The position numbers were made by a program, and so were the translations under genes. 47,810 bases of DNA from Mesoaciditoga sp. (lineage in GTDB: Bacteria > Thermotogota > Thermotogae > Mesoaciditogales > Mesoaciditogaceae), in contig WGFY01000055.1 of the NCBI GenBank assembly GCA_015491995.1, positions 1 through 47,810 of the forward strand, written 5' to 3'. The notes under the pieces were generated by a model. That model did no database searches, was not told the origin of the DNA, and was given only the letters and a program-made list of their open reading frames with translations. Position 1 is the stretch's first letter. Every line of letters starts with the position of its first letter. Below are positions 39,688-47,790 of this stretch, piece after piece.

Positions 39688-41159
39688 TAATAAAAGAGAA
39701 ATTGGAGCTTGAAGAGCTTGTAAAGGTTGCAAGGTATTTTGAGAAAGTCGAACTTTCAGATGGAGCCAAAGTACGCGTTGAAAATTCGAGGAAGAAGGTT
39801 GAGAAATTTCTTCAGTCAGGCGAATCCATGTACGGAATAAACACTGGATTCGGTGCACTTGCAAACGTCAGAATTCCAAAAGAAGAAATAGGTGAACTTC
39901 AAACCAACCTTGTACGTAGTCATTCGGCAGGCGTTGGAATACTTTTTGACGAGGAAACTGTTCGAGCCATGATGTTACTGAGAGCATTTTCTTTGACAAA
40001 AGGATTCTCGGGAGTAAGAGTTGAGATTGTAAAAGGTTTGATAAACATGCTTAACCATAAGATCACACCAGTTGTTCCTTCACAAGGTTCGGTTGGTGCC
40101 AGTGGTGATCTCGCGCCTTTGGCTCACATAGCATTGGCAATGATGGGAGAAGGGGATGTGCTTTACAACGGCAAAAGGGTAAAGGCTGAATTTGCCTTGA
40201 AATCCGAAAAGATGGGATCACTGCGCTACGAGGCAAAAGAAGGACTCGCGCTCACCAACGGGACTCAAGCTATAACCGCCGTTCTTGCATTAACATTATA
40301 CGATGCAAAAAAGTTATTTGAATCTTCTCTCATAACTGCGGCCATATCCATAGATGCTCTTAAGGGTTCAACAGCACCTTTCGATCCAAGAATACATGAG
40401 CTAAGGCCATATAAAGGTCAAGGATACGTGGCCAAAAAATTGCTTGAATATCTTGAAGGAAGCCAAATAAGGGAATCTCATATAAATTGTTCGAAAGTAC
40501 AAGACGCTTACAGTTTGAGAGCAACTCCGCAAGTACTCGGTGCGGTTAAGGATACAATTGATTACGTGGAAAGCGTGATTTCGATCGAAATGAATTCCGT
40601 AACCGATAATCCTTTAATTTTTGAAGACGGGGCGTTAAGCGGAGGAAATTTCCATGGTGAACCTGTGGCAATGGCGGCGGATTTTTTGGGAATAGCCCTA
40701 AGCGAACTTGCAAGTATAGCAGAGAGACGTGTTGATAGACTTGTCAACCCTTTGGTTTCTGAATTGCCACCTTTTCTTGCAACGGGAAAAGCTGGATTGA
40801 ATTCCGGGATGATGATATGGCAGTACACCGCTGCATCCCTTGTAAGTGAAAACAAGATCTTGGCTCATCCGGCGTCAGTTGATTCAATTCCAACATCCGC
40901 TTATCAAGAAGATCATGTTTCAATGGGTACGATTGCCGCGCGCAAAGCAAGGATGATCTTAGAGAATACCGCCAAAGTGGTTGCCATTGAAGGGATGATA
41001 GCATCTCGTGCCATAAAGTTTCATGAACCTCTTAAAACTGGGAAAAAACTTCAAAAGTACGTAGGAATTTTGAATGGGGGTATTAACGAGAAAAAAGGGG
41101 ATACGTACATGGGAAAAGATTTTGAGAACGTTCTTGAATTGGTGAAATCGGAAATATGA
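39684..41159 (+). CDS. hutH: Histidine ammonia-lyase
   Basis: 491 residues, usual length about 500. The MIO prosthetic group forms from Ala139-Ser140-Gly141 in SQGSVGASGDLAPLAH. YGINTGFGALANV and LQTNLVRSHSAGVG match histidine-type lyases (the SH pair favours histidine over tyrosine or phenylalanine), and SVTDNPLIFEDGALSGGNFHGEPVAMAADF is another class signature. It deaminates histidine to urocanate. Urocanase and other hut genes are not in this window; gene neighbours are ABC-F and RNase R, with which it appears co-transcribed. The start overlaps the ABC-F stop by 4 bases (ATGA). Confidence 0.94.
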   Translation: MIIKEKLELEELVKVARYFEKVELSDGAKVRVENSRKKVEKFLQSGESMYGINTGFGALANVRIPKEEIGELQTNLVRSHSAGVGILFDEETVRAMMLLRAFSLTKGFSGVRVEIVKGLINMLNHKITPVVPSQGSVGASGDLAPLAHIALAMMGEGDVLYNGKRVKAEFALKSEKMGSLRYEAKEGLALTNGTQAITAVLALTLYDAKKLFESSLITAAISIDALKGSTAPFDPRIHELRPYKGQGYVAKKLLEYLEGSQIRESHINCSKVQDAYSLRATPQVLGAVKDTIDYVESVISIEMNSVTDNPLIFEDGALSGGNFHGEPVAMAADFLGIALSELASIAERRVDRLVNPLVSELPPFLATGKAGLNSGMMIWQYTAASLVSENKILAHPASVDSIPTSAYQEDHVSMGTIAARKARMILENTAKVVAIEGMIASRAIKFHEPLKTGKKLQKYVGILNGGINEKKGDTYMGKDFENVLELVKSEI

Positions 41160-41175
41160 AAAAGGGGGGAAATCC

Positions 41176-43389
41176 ATGAAAGCGGAAAAACTGCTTGAAT
41201 ATATGGAATCGAAAAATTACAAGCCTTCTACAAGCAATTTCATGGCGAAAACACTCGAGAAACCTCCAAAGGAAATTCGGAAAGCTTTGGAGGTTTTGGA
41301 AGATGAGGATCTTGTCTACCGAACAAAAAATTGGAAATGGCATCTTCCTAAAAAGGATGAATTAATAGGTGAGATCAGGTTTATCAGATCGGGAAGAAAA
41401 TCTTTCGTTACGTCGTTTTCTGGGAAAGAAGCCTTGGTAGAGGTGGCAGATACGCTTTGGGCTCTTAACGGTGACAAAGTTTTGATAAAGACCTTCAACG
41501 TTGAGGGTGACGAGCTCCAGCACGCTAAGGTGATCAAAATTTTAAAACGGACTCTTAAAACGATCGTCGGAGTTTACAGGGCTCAAGGAACGAATTTCGG
41601 ATATATTGTACCAGACGATACGAAGATCGTTTACGAATTCAGGGTTTCTGGAGACGACTCAATGAACGCGTCAAGTGGGGAAAAGGTTGTCGGAGAGATC
41701 GTTCAATATCCTAATGAGAATTCAGAAGGAATGGCAAAGATAACTGCCATTTTGGGAAGGTCAAACTCGCACACCGTTGATATTCCAAGTGTTCTTGCCA
41801 AATATCAGTTACCAGCTCCAGGAGAATTCCCTTCGATGGTGTTAAAAGAAGTTAGAAATCTTTCAAAGCGAATAACTAAAAAAGAATTAAACGGTCGAAA
41901 GAGCTTCATAGGGAAAAAGATATTTACCATTGATGGTGAAGATTCTAAAGATTTTGATGATGCCGTATCCATAGACACCCTTCCGAATGGAAATTACGTC
42001 TTAGGAGTTCACATAGCAGATGTTTCTCATTATGTAAAAGCGGGAAGTGCCATGGACAAAGAAGCTTTCAAACGTGGTACAAGTGTTTACCTTCTGAGTA
42101 CGGTGGTTTCAATGCTTCCTTTTGAGTTGTCTAACGACCTTTGTAGCCTTGTTGAAGGCAAAGACAGACTTACCGTTTCAGTTGAAATGGAAATAGACGA
42201 GTACGGGCGAGTTGTCAGGAAAGAATTCTCAAGGAGTGTCATAAGATCTGTAAAAAGGCTAACGTATAAAAAGGTTAGAATGCTTTTAGAAGAGCCAAAT
42301 GAAGAATTGGAAAACGAAATAGGTTTTCTCAGAACCGATCTTGAAAACATGGCAAAGCTCGCACACACTTTGAAGACAAGCCGTTTGGGGCGAGGGGCGA
42401 TAGAGTTCGAATCAAATGATATCAAAGTGATACTGAGCAAAAGTGGAGAGGTTGAAGATATCGTCTTGAGAAAACAGAGCATTTCAGAAGCCATCATAGA
42501 AGAGTTCATGATACTCGCCAACGAAGCAGTCGCTGAGATATTCGACATTCAAGACTCTCCATTTATTTACCGTGTTCACAATCGGCCGGATCCAGAAGCT
42601 TTGACAAAACTTTCAGAATACTTGAAAGTCATTGACTTGAAATTCAAAATCACAGAAAATGTTCAGCCCATCTTACTTCAAAGAGTGCTCGAACAGATAA
42701 GAGGTCATCCACTTGAATCCGTAATTCAAAGACTCATCGTTCGCTCGATGAAGAAAGCCATATATTCCGAGACAAATGTTGGGCATTTTGGCCTTGCATC
42801 TTTGAATTACACACATTTTACGAGTCCGATAAGAAGATACCCAGATTTGGTCGTACATAGATTGTTGAAAGCTTACATAGACAAAAAAGAATTTGAAAAG
42901 AAGGAAGTTCGAAAACACATGGAAATTCTTCCCCTGGTGGCACGTCAAAGCTCAAAACGTGAGATAATTGCCGATCAAGCTGAAAGAGATCTCATTGCTT
43001 TGAAGAAAATAGAGTACATGCAAAATCACATTGGCGAAATTCTTGACGTTGTCATAACCGATGTCACAGACTTTGGAATGTTTGTGGAAATACCAGAAAA
43101 AGCCATAAGCGGTCTTATACATATTTCGTCTTTAGATGATTATTACGTGTACAATCAGAAATTGAATCAGCTTGTAGGTGAAAGGAAAGGAAAGATTTTT
43201 AGACTTGGTGATAAGATCAAGGCAAAGGTTATATCCGTTGATAAAGGTAGAGGATTAATAGATTTCAATGTGGAGGGAAATGAAAGTGGACGAAAAAGAA
43301 AGAATAAAAATAACAAACAGGTTAAAAAAAATAGAGGGACAAGTAAGAGGCGTCCGAACAATGGTGGAAAGCGAAAGGGAATGCATTGA
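41176..43389 (+). CDS. rnr: Ribonuclease R
   Basis: 737 residues. An N-terminal winged-helix-like region (1-60) is followed by cold-shock domains, the RNB catalytic domain (FTIDGEDSKDFDDAVSIDTL with the metal aspartates; HFTSPIRRYPDLVVHRLLKAY) and a C-terminal S1 domain (GEILDVVITDVTDFGMFVEIPEKAISGLIHIS). The last 30 residues are a Lys/Arg/Asn-rich tail (SGRKRKNKNNKQVKKNRGTSKRR...). It degrades structured RNA 3' to 5'. The tail is encoded by the same DNA as the start of the CsoR-family gene in another frame (104-base overlap). Confidence 0.95.
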   Translation: MKAEKLLEYMESKNYKPSTSNFMAKTLEKPPKEIRKALEVLEDEDLVYRTKNWKWHLPKKDELIGEIRFIRSGRKSFVTSFSGKEALVEVADTLWALNGDKVLIKTFNVEGDELQHAKVIKILKRTLKTIVGVYRAQGTNFGYIVPDDTKIVYEFRVSGDDSMNASSGEKVVGEIVQYPNENSEGMAKITAILGRSNSHTVDIPSVLAKYQLPAPGEFPSMVLKEVRNLSKRITKKELNGRKSFIGKKIFTIDGEDSKDFDDAVSIDTLPNGNYVLGVHIADVSHYVKAGSAMDKEAFKRGTSVYLLSTVVSMLPFELSNDLCSLVEGKDRLTVSVEMEIDEYGRVVRKEFSRSVIRSVKRLTYKKVRMLLEEPNEELENEIGFLRTDLENMAKLAHTLKTSRLGRGAIEFESNDIKVILSKSGEVEDIVLRKQSISEAIIEEFMILANEAVAEIFDIQDSPFIYRVHNRPDPEALTKLSEYLKVIDLKFKITENVQPILLQRVLEQIRGHPLESVIQRLIVRSMKKAIYSETNVGHFGLASLNYTHFTSPIRRYPDLVVHRLLKAYIDKKEFEKKEVRKHMEILPLVARQSSKREIIADQAERDLIALKKIEYMQNHIGEILDVVITDVTDFGMFVEIPEKAISGLIHISSLDDYYVYNQKLNQLVGERKGKIFRLGDKIKAKVISVDKGRGLIDFNVEGNESGRKRKNKNNKQVKKNRGTSKRRPNNGGKRKGMH

Positions 43390-43546
43390 TATAATAACTC
43401 AAATATCGGCTGCCCGCTCAGCTTTGGACGCCATAACTCAAATCGTCGTTAAAGATTATGCGATGTCATGTGTAAATGAATTCTCTTCTGAAGATGGCAC
43501 AGATAAAATGAAAGATCTTATGAAATTGATCTTTAAGTACTTGTAG
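43286..43546 (+). CDS. CsoR/CstR-family metal or persulfide-sensing repressor
   Basis: 86 residues from GTG 43286 (GGAGGG 8 bases upstream; ATG 43280 is 2 bases from it). DUF156 helices: KITNRLKKIEGQVRGVRTMVESERECIDIITQISAARSALDAI...CVNEF. In the sensor site the copper repressor CsoR has Cys-His-Cys at relative spacing 25 and 4; here the equivalents are Cys33, Tyr58 and Cys62. The missing His argues against copper and for a dithiol sensor such as CstR, which detects persulfide. The first 104 bases lie inside rnr. A possible target is not visible; the family usually represses its own operon. Confidence 0.88.
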   Translation: MDEKERIKITNRLKKIEGQVRGVRTMVESERECIDIITQISAARSALDAITQIVVKDYAMSCVNEFSSEDGTDKMKDLMKLIFKYL

Positions 43547-43581
43547 GCGTTCCAAAGACATTATAGGGTAGATGGGGTATC

Positions 43582-43599
43582 TTTGAAAGTGGTGATAAA
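43582..43599 (+). repeat. 18-base leader repeat, copy 2 (ctpA)
   Basis: Identical to 7606-7623, 18 bases before the ctpA ATG and preceded by GGGG as in copy 1. Here the tiny ORF from TTG 43583 runs 12 codons and stops at TGA 43619-43621, overlapping the ctpA ATG (ATGA). Confidence 0.6.
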
Positions 43600-43617
43600 T
43601 TCGAATGGAGGAAAAAA

Positions 43618-44886
43618 ATGAGAAAATATCAAAAAACGTTGGTGGTGATTTTTTTACTGACAAGTCTTGTAACTATTTCTTGGGCGACTCAAAAAATACT
43701 TAGCACAAGCTCGAATTCAGTTTCACAAGTCATGCAATTGATTCAGCGTTACTACTACAATGCCACATCTGTTAACTATCAAAAGATCGAAAATGCAGCA
43801 ATAGATTCCATAGTAAAAAATCTTGGAAGTAGGTTCACTTATTACTTTTCACCTAATGAGGTTAAAGAGTTTGATATACAAACATCCTCAAAATATGGTG
43901 GTATTGGGACGGAAGTAACTTACAATTCTACGCGTAATGCGGTGGAAATCATAAGCCCAATGTACGGTTCGCCAGCAGAAAAATCGGGCCTTAAAAGCGG
44001 TGATCTTATAGTCTCGATCAACGGAAGTAGTGTTAAAAAACTTGGATACATTCCGGCGGTTAACGCTTTAAGGGGAAATCCAGGATCTAAAGTTAACGTG
44101 GAAATTTACCGCCCATCCAAAAAGGCCACCTTCACCTTTGTCATAACAAGAGCACTGATAAAATTGAAGACGGTAAAATACACAACTCTAAACGCATCCG
44201 CTGTTAAAATTGGATACGTTAGAATTACCAATTTTAGCGAAACCACAGGTGATGAATTTTCAAAAGCACTCGATATCTTGTATTCCCAAAATATAAAGGC
44301 GTTGATAATAGATCTTAGAAACGATCCTGGTGGGCTCTTTTCCCAAGCTTTGGAAGTTGCAAGCGATTTTCTTCCGAAAGGTAAACTGATCGTTACGATG
44401 AGAAGCCGTTACGGTGTGGAGCGCCCATTCAGATCTTACGGAAATGTTCATCGAAGGTTGCCAATCGTTATTTTGGTGAATCACGGTTCAGCATCGTCAT
44501 CCGAAATAGTTTCTGCAGCGCTCAGAGACAATGGTTATGCAGCGCTTGTAGGTGAAAGAACATATGGAAAAGCTGCCGTTCAAACTGAGTTTCGACTTTC
44601 AAATGGCGGCCTTTTGTTGCTAGTGACCAATCATTATTTCACTCCAAATGGTAAGGACATAAACTTAAAGGGAATAACACCCGATTATGTGGTGAAAGAA
44701 TCATCCGCAACACCGACTAAAAATGAAAGCTACAAAGAGCTAATTCAAACTGTCGTTGGTTCCACTCAAAGTACGGCAACCATCAACATAAAAAAAGATT
44801 TGCAGCTTCAGAAGGGTATAGAGGTTCTCATCAAAGAAATGAAATCGCAATTGCTTTTTCCTAAGGAGCTACCCAAATCAAAATAA
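43618..44886 (+). CDS. ctpA: C-terminal processing peptidase, S41 family
   Basis: 422 residues. A signal peptide/anchor (MRKYQKTLVVIFLLTSLVTISWA) is followed by an S41 N-terminal part, a PDZ domain (IGTEVTYNSTRNAVEIISPMYGSPAEKSGLKSGDLIVSINGSSV), and the protease core with IIDLRNDPGGLFSQALEVA, the Ser motif NHGSASSSEIVSAAL and the Lys motif VGERTYGKAAVQ. The Ser-Lys dyad is intact. It cleaves proteins near hydrophobic C-termini outside the cytoplasmic membrane and in related bacteria matures or degrades envelope proteins. The amidase gene follows with a short overlap. Confidence 0.94.
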   Translation: MRKYQKTLVVIFLLTSLVTISWATQKILSTSSNSVSQVMQLIQRYYYNATSVNYQKIENAAIDSIVKNLGSRFTYYFSPNEVKEFDIQTSSKYGGIGTEVTYNSTRNAVEIISPMYGSPAEKSGLKSGDLIVSINGSSVKKLGYIPAVNALRGNPGSKVNVEIYRPSKKATFTFVITRALIKLKTVKYTTLNASAVKIGYVRITNFSETTGDEFSKALDILYSQNIKALIIDLRNDPGGLFSQALEVASDFLPKGKLIVTMRSRYGVERPFRSYGNVHRRLPIVILVNHGSASSSEIVSAALRDNGYAALVGERTYGKAAVQTEFRLSNGGLLLLVTNHYFTPNGKDINLKGITPDYVVKESSATPTKNESYKELIQTVVGSTQSTATINIKKDLQLQKGIEVLIKEMKSQLLFPKELPKSK

Positions 44887-45503
44887 AAGCGCTTTTTTTC
44901 ATTTCGATTTTGCTTGTTGCTTCAATGATGATAGGCGAGGTTTTAAGTGGAAAAGTGATCGTGTTGGATCCTGGCCATGGAGGCGTTGATGATGGAGCTA
45001 TCGGACCAAGTGGCCTTTTGGAAAAGAAGATAAACCTTGATGTGGCGTTGGACCTTTGGAAAATTCTTAACCTTCAAGGTGCAACAGTTTACATGACAAG
45101 AAAAACGGATAAAACAGTTTACCTTAAAGACAGAATTGAACTTGCCAATAAAGAACACGCCAATTTGTTCGTATGCATTCATCATAATTCGGTGAAAAAT
45201 GCACCAGAAGTGGATAGAACACAAGTATTCTATTGGAGTACAACTGACACTTCAAAAGTGGCAGCCGATGAGTTGCTTAAATCTTTTGAAAGGATCTTCA
45301 ATTTGAAAGGGCAACTTATAAGAAATGATTTCAAAGTTTTAAGGCTTGCAAAAGTTCCAGCTGTACTAGTTGAAAGCTGTTTCATGTCCTCTCCACAAAG
45401 GGAGAAATGGTTAAGAAATCCTCGCAATTTGTGGAGAGAGGCTTTGGCCATAGATGATGGCATTTTGAAGTATTTTGACGATATTGGAGGTGAAAATAAA
45501 TGA
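44877..45503 (+). CDS. N-acetylmuramoyl-L-alanine amidase (Amidase_3) with probable ATC start
   Basis: About 208 residues if started at ATC 44877, 8 bases after AAGGAG (44863-44868). This start gives a full signal peptide M-K-I-K-A-L-F-F-I-S-I-L-L-V-A-S. The first standard start in frame is TTG 44910, which lacks a ribosome site and cuts away the charged signal-peptide part. Zinc-amidase motifs: VLDPGHGGVDDGAIG (His34), LLEKKINLDVA (Glu), NLFVCIHHNS (His) and PAVLVESCFMSS (Glu). It splits peptide from glycan in murein during division or turnover. It overlaps ctpA by 10 bases and the next gene by 4 (ATGA). Confidence 0.85.
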   Translation: MKIKALFFISILLVASMMIGEVLSGKVIVLDPGHGGVDDGAIGPSGLLEKKINLDVALDLWKILNLQGATVYMTRKTDKTVYLKDRIELANKEHANLFVCIHHNSVKNAPEVDRTQVFYWSTTDTSKVAADELLKSFERIFNLKGQLIRNDFKVLRLAKVPAVLVESCFMSSPQREKWLRNPRNLWREALAIDDGILKYFDDIGGENK

Positions 45504-46660
45504 AGGATTTTATCTTCCAGAATCCTACCAAAGTGGTGTTTGGAAAAGGTAAAATATCCAAACTTGGCAGCGAGGTAAAAAAAGTCGCAAATAAAGTTCT
45601 GATAGTTTATGGAAGAGGAAGCATAAAAGATAACGGCGTGTACGATATGGTAACCAATTCTTTGAAATCATCAAATGTTGATTGGGTGGAACTCCCGGGG
45701 GTAAAGCCCAACCCGATTCTAAGCAAAGTTTACGATGGAATAGAACTTGCAAGAAAAGAAGGTATCGATGCTGTTGTTGCGATTGGGGGTGGAAGCGTTA
45801 TTGATACTTCCAAGACGATCGCGGCCGGATATCATTACAAGGGAGATATCTGGGACGCTTTTACCGGAAAGTACAAAGTTGAGAAGTCTCTTGCCATTTT
45901 TGTAGTTCTTACAATATCGGCAACAGGTTCTGAAATGAATGGTGGAGCGGTGATAACCAATGAAAAAACAAGGCAAAAATACTCTTTTTGGGCCACTACA
46001 AGCTACCCAAAGCTTTCAGTGCTCGATCCATCAGCCCAATTTTCTCTTCCTAAAATTCAGACGGCTAATGGTGCGGCAGATGCCATTGCCCACGTTTTGG
46101 AGCTTTATTTTGATAACACACCAAACACCCTGATATTGGATGAAATTTCTGAAGGCATCATTAGAACTGTCATGAACTCGACTGAGATCCTTCTAAGAAA
46201 TCCAAATGACTACGATGCCAGGGCAAATTTGATTTGGAGCGCAACTCTTGCTCTTAACGGGATCAACGGAACTGGAAGAAGTGGGGGAGATTGGTCCAGC
46301 CACGCCATTGAACATTCTTTAAGTGCTCTCTATGATATAGCACATGGTTCTGGGCTTTCCATAATCTTTCCTGCATGGATGGAATACGTTCGCCATGAAG
46401 ATGTGGAAAAATTTGCAAGATTTTCAAGGAAAATTTTCGAAATCGGTGACGTGGATGATGAAAAAGCAGCGCTTGAGGGAATTAAAAGGCTGAAAAAATG
46501 GTACAAAGATATAGGGTTACCTGTTACATTGCACGATGCAAATATTCCCTTTGATGGAATAGAAAGAGTCGTGGAGAACGCTGCCATGAGAACACCCTTT
46601 GGAAGGCTTAAAAGGCTCGAGCCAAATGATGTGAGAAAGATTTTGGAGCTTTGTGCGTAG
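45500..46660 (+). CDS. Iron-containing alcohol dehydrogenase (BdhA/YqdH type)
   Basis: 386 residues. IFQNPTKVVFGKGKI at the start, the nucleotide-binding GIDAVVAIGGGSVIDTSKTIAAG, LTISATGSEMN, and the metal site GAADAIAHVLELYF plus SSHAIEHSLSALYDIAHGSGLSIIFPAW (Asp and three His) identify an NADPH-dependent group III dehydrogenase similar to butanol dehydrogenases. It reduces aldehydes to alcohols, probably as a fermentation or detoxification step. Its start overlaps the amidase stop by 4 bases; the 3' end has a strong terminator. Confidence 0.93.
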   Translation: MKDFIFQNPTKVVFGKGKISKLGSEVKKVANKVLIVYGRGSIKDNGVYDMVTNSLKSSNVDWVELPGVKPNPILSKVYDGIELARKEGIDAVVAIGGGSVIDTSKTIAAGYHYKGDIWDAFTGKYKVEKSLAIFVVLTISATGSEMNGGAVITNEKTRQKYSFWATTSYPKLSVLDPSAQFSLPKIQTANGAADAIAHVLELYFDNTPNTLILDEISEGIIRTVMNSTEILLRNPNDYDARANLIWSATLALNGINGTGRSGGDWSSHAIEHSLSALYDIAHGSGLSIIFPAWMEYVRHEDVEKFARFSRKIFEIGDVDDEKAALEGIKRLKKWYKDIGLPVTLHDANIPFDGIERVVENAAMRTPFGRLKRLEPNDVRKILELCA

Positions 46661-46670
46661 GCTAAAATGG

Positions 46671-46703
46671 CAAGGGCAATTCACGAATTGCCCTTGTTTT
46701 TTT
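46671..46703 (+). terminator. Terminator of the ABC-F to alcohol dehydrogenase operon
   Basis: CAAGGGCAATT (46671-46681), loop CACG, AATTGCCCTTG (46686-46696), then TTTTTTT. The stop codon of the convergent ABC-2 ATPase gene (46681) is in the stem; on the minus strand a short ATTTT follows, so it may work in both directions. Confidence 0.92.
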
Positions 46704-47637
46704 CTTGAGGTTCACGTCCTGTGAGTCTCACAAACATCTCTTCAAGAGAGGGTTTTGAAGTGTTGAAAGACTTGATTGGAAGTTTAGTTCTTGAAATTTC
46801 ATCCATGATTTCCATCACCACATCTTTTGAAGTGGAAGAAATTTTTACAGATTTTATCTTCTTCTTGACGTTTTTTATCTTCTTCATCTTCTTAAAGTTT
46901 TCATAGCCTAAAGTTGCGAGTGATTCATTTTCAAACTCAAGTGTTACGATCTTTTCATCATCTTCAAAGTGCGATTCTAACTCTTTCAAACTTCCATTTG
47001 CCACTATTTCTCCAGAGTTCATAATCGCTATTCTGTTCGCTATGTCTTCTACCAATTCCATGATATGGGTTGTGAAAAGTATCGTAACGCCTTTATCTCT
47101 AATATGCTTTATGACATTTTTTACTATCAGAGATGTTTGCGGATCAAGGGCAAGTGTCGGTTCATCCATGAATATGATGTTGGGTGAATGCATAAGGGCA
47201 CGTATGATGTTGATTCTTTGTTTCATTCCGGTTGAAAAGGTTTTTAAGGGTTGATTCCTCCACTTCCACATTTCTACCAATTTCAGGAGTCTCTCAGCTC
47301 TTATCTTTGCAGCATGTTTGGAGATATGATAAAGGCCGGCAAAAAAAACGAGGTTTTCCATTGCCGTTAGTTGATCGTAGAAAATCGTGTTTTCAGAAAC
47401 AAGACCCAATTGTTTCCTAACCATTTTCCTTTCTTTTAAATCATAACCCATAACCCTTGCTCTGCCATTTGTTGGACGTATCAAAGTTGTGAGTATTTTG
47501 ATCATCGTCGACTTTCCAGCCCCATTTGGGCCGATAAGGGCAAAACATTCTCCTTTCTTCACATCAAATGATATAGATCTGAGGGCGAAAAGACCCTTAA
47601 AACGTTTTGAAAGGTTTTCAACTTCTATCGCATTCAT
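46681..47637 (-). CDS. ABC-2 type transporter ATP-binding protein
   Basis: 318 residues from ATG 47637, 8 bases after GAGGAG. Walker A is GPNGAGKSTMIKIL, the signature is FSTGMKQRINIIRAL, Walker B is IIFMDEPTLALDPQTS, and the switch His is in TTHIMELVEDI. The C-terminal 90 residues (from about 230) form the regulatory tail seen in ABC-2 exporters (ccmA/NatA/DrrA-like), ending in SLEEMFVRLTGREP. The permease partner must lie elsewhere; the gene here is followed only by the terminator. A tRNA-Ser with its own hairpin is directly upstream. Confidence 0.9.
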   Translation of the reverse strand: MNAIEVENLSKRFKGLFALRSISFDVKKGECFALIGPNGAGKSTMIKILTTLIRPTNGRARVMGYDLKERKMVRKQLGLVSENTIFYDQLTAMENLVFFAGLYHISKHAAKIRAERLLKLVEMWKWRNQPLKTFSTGMKQRINIIRALMHSPNIIFMDEPTLALDPQTSLIVKNVIKHIRDKGVTILFTTHIMELVEDIANRIAIMNSGEIVANGSLKELESHFEDDEKIVTLEFENESLATLGYENFKKMKKIKNVKKKIKSVKISSTSKDVVMEIMDEISRTKLPIKSFNTSKPSLEEMFVRLTGREPQEKNKGNS

Positions 47638-47668
47638 CAACAACACTCCTCTTTACTTAAGAAAGAAG

Positions 47669-47699
47669 AATTCAAGGGCACATTAAGTGTCCTTGAATT
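47669..47699 (-). terminator. Terminator of tRNA-Ser
   Basis: AATTCAAGGGCAC (47669-47681) and GTGTCCTTGAATT (47687-47699) form a 13-bp stem with one G-T pair and a 5-base loop. On the minus strand CTTCTTTCTT follows, a broken U tract. It lies between the tRNA and the ABC-2 ATPase ribosome site, so some read-through could express the ATPase. Confidence 0.75.
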
Positions 47700-47703
47700 G
47701 TCA

Positions 47704-47790
47704 TGGCGGAGGCGCTGGGATTCGAACCCAGAAGGTGCAAAGCACCACCGATTTTCGAGACCGGCCCCTTAGCCGTTCGGGCACGCCTCC
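47704..47790 (-). tRNA. tRNA-Ser (anticodon CGA)
   Basis: Minus strand, 87 bases with encoded CCA. Acceptor GGAGGCG/CGCCTCC, discriminator G, anticodon stem CCGGT/ATCGG around loop CTCGAAA (anticodon CGA), a long variable arm GGTGCTTTGCACC typical of class II tRNAs and the T arm TGGGTTCGAATCCCA. It reads UCG codons. Confidence 0.95.

Noticed and set aside
42087-42548. 153-codon Ser/Phe/Leu-rich open frame antisense to rnr
   Set aside because: Typical antisense shadow of Lys/Glu-rich coding sequence.
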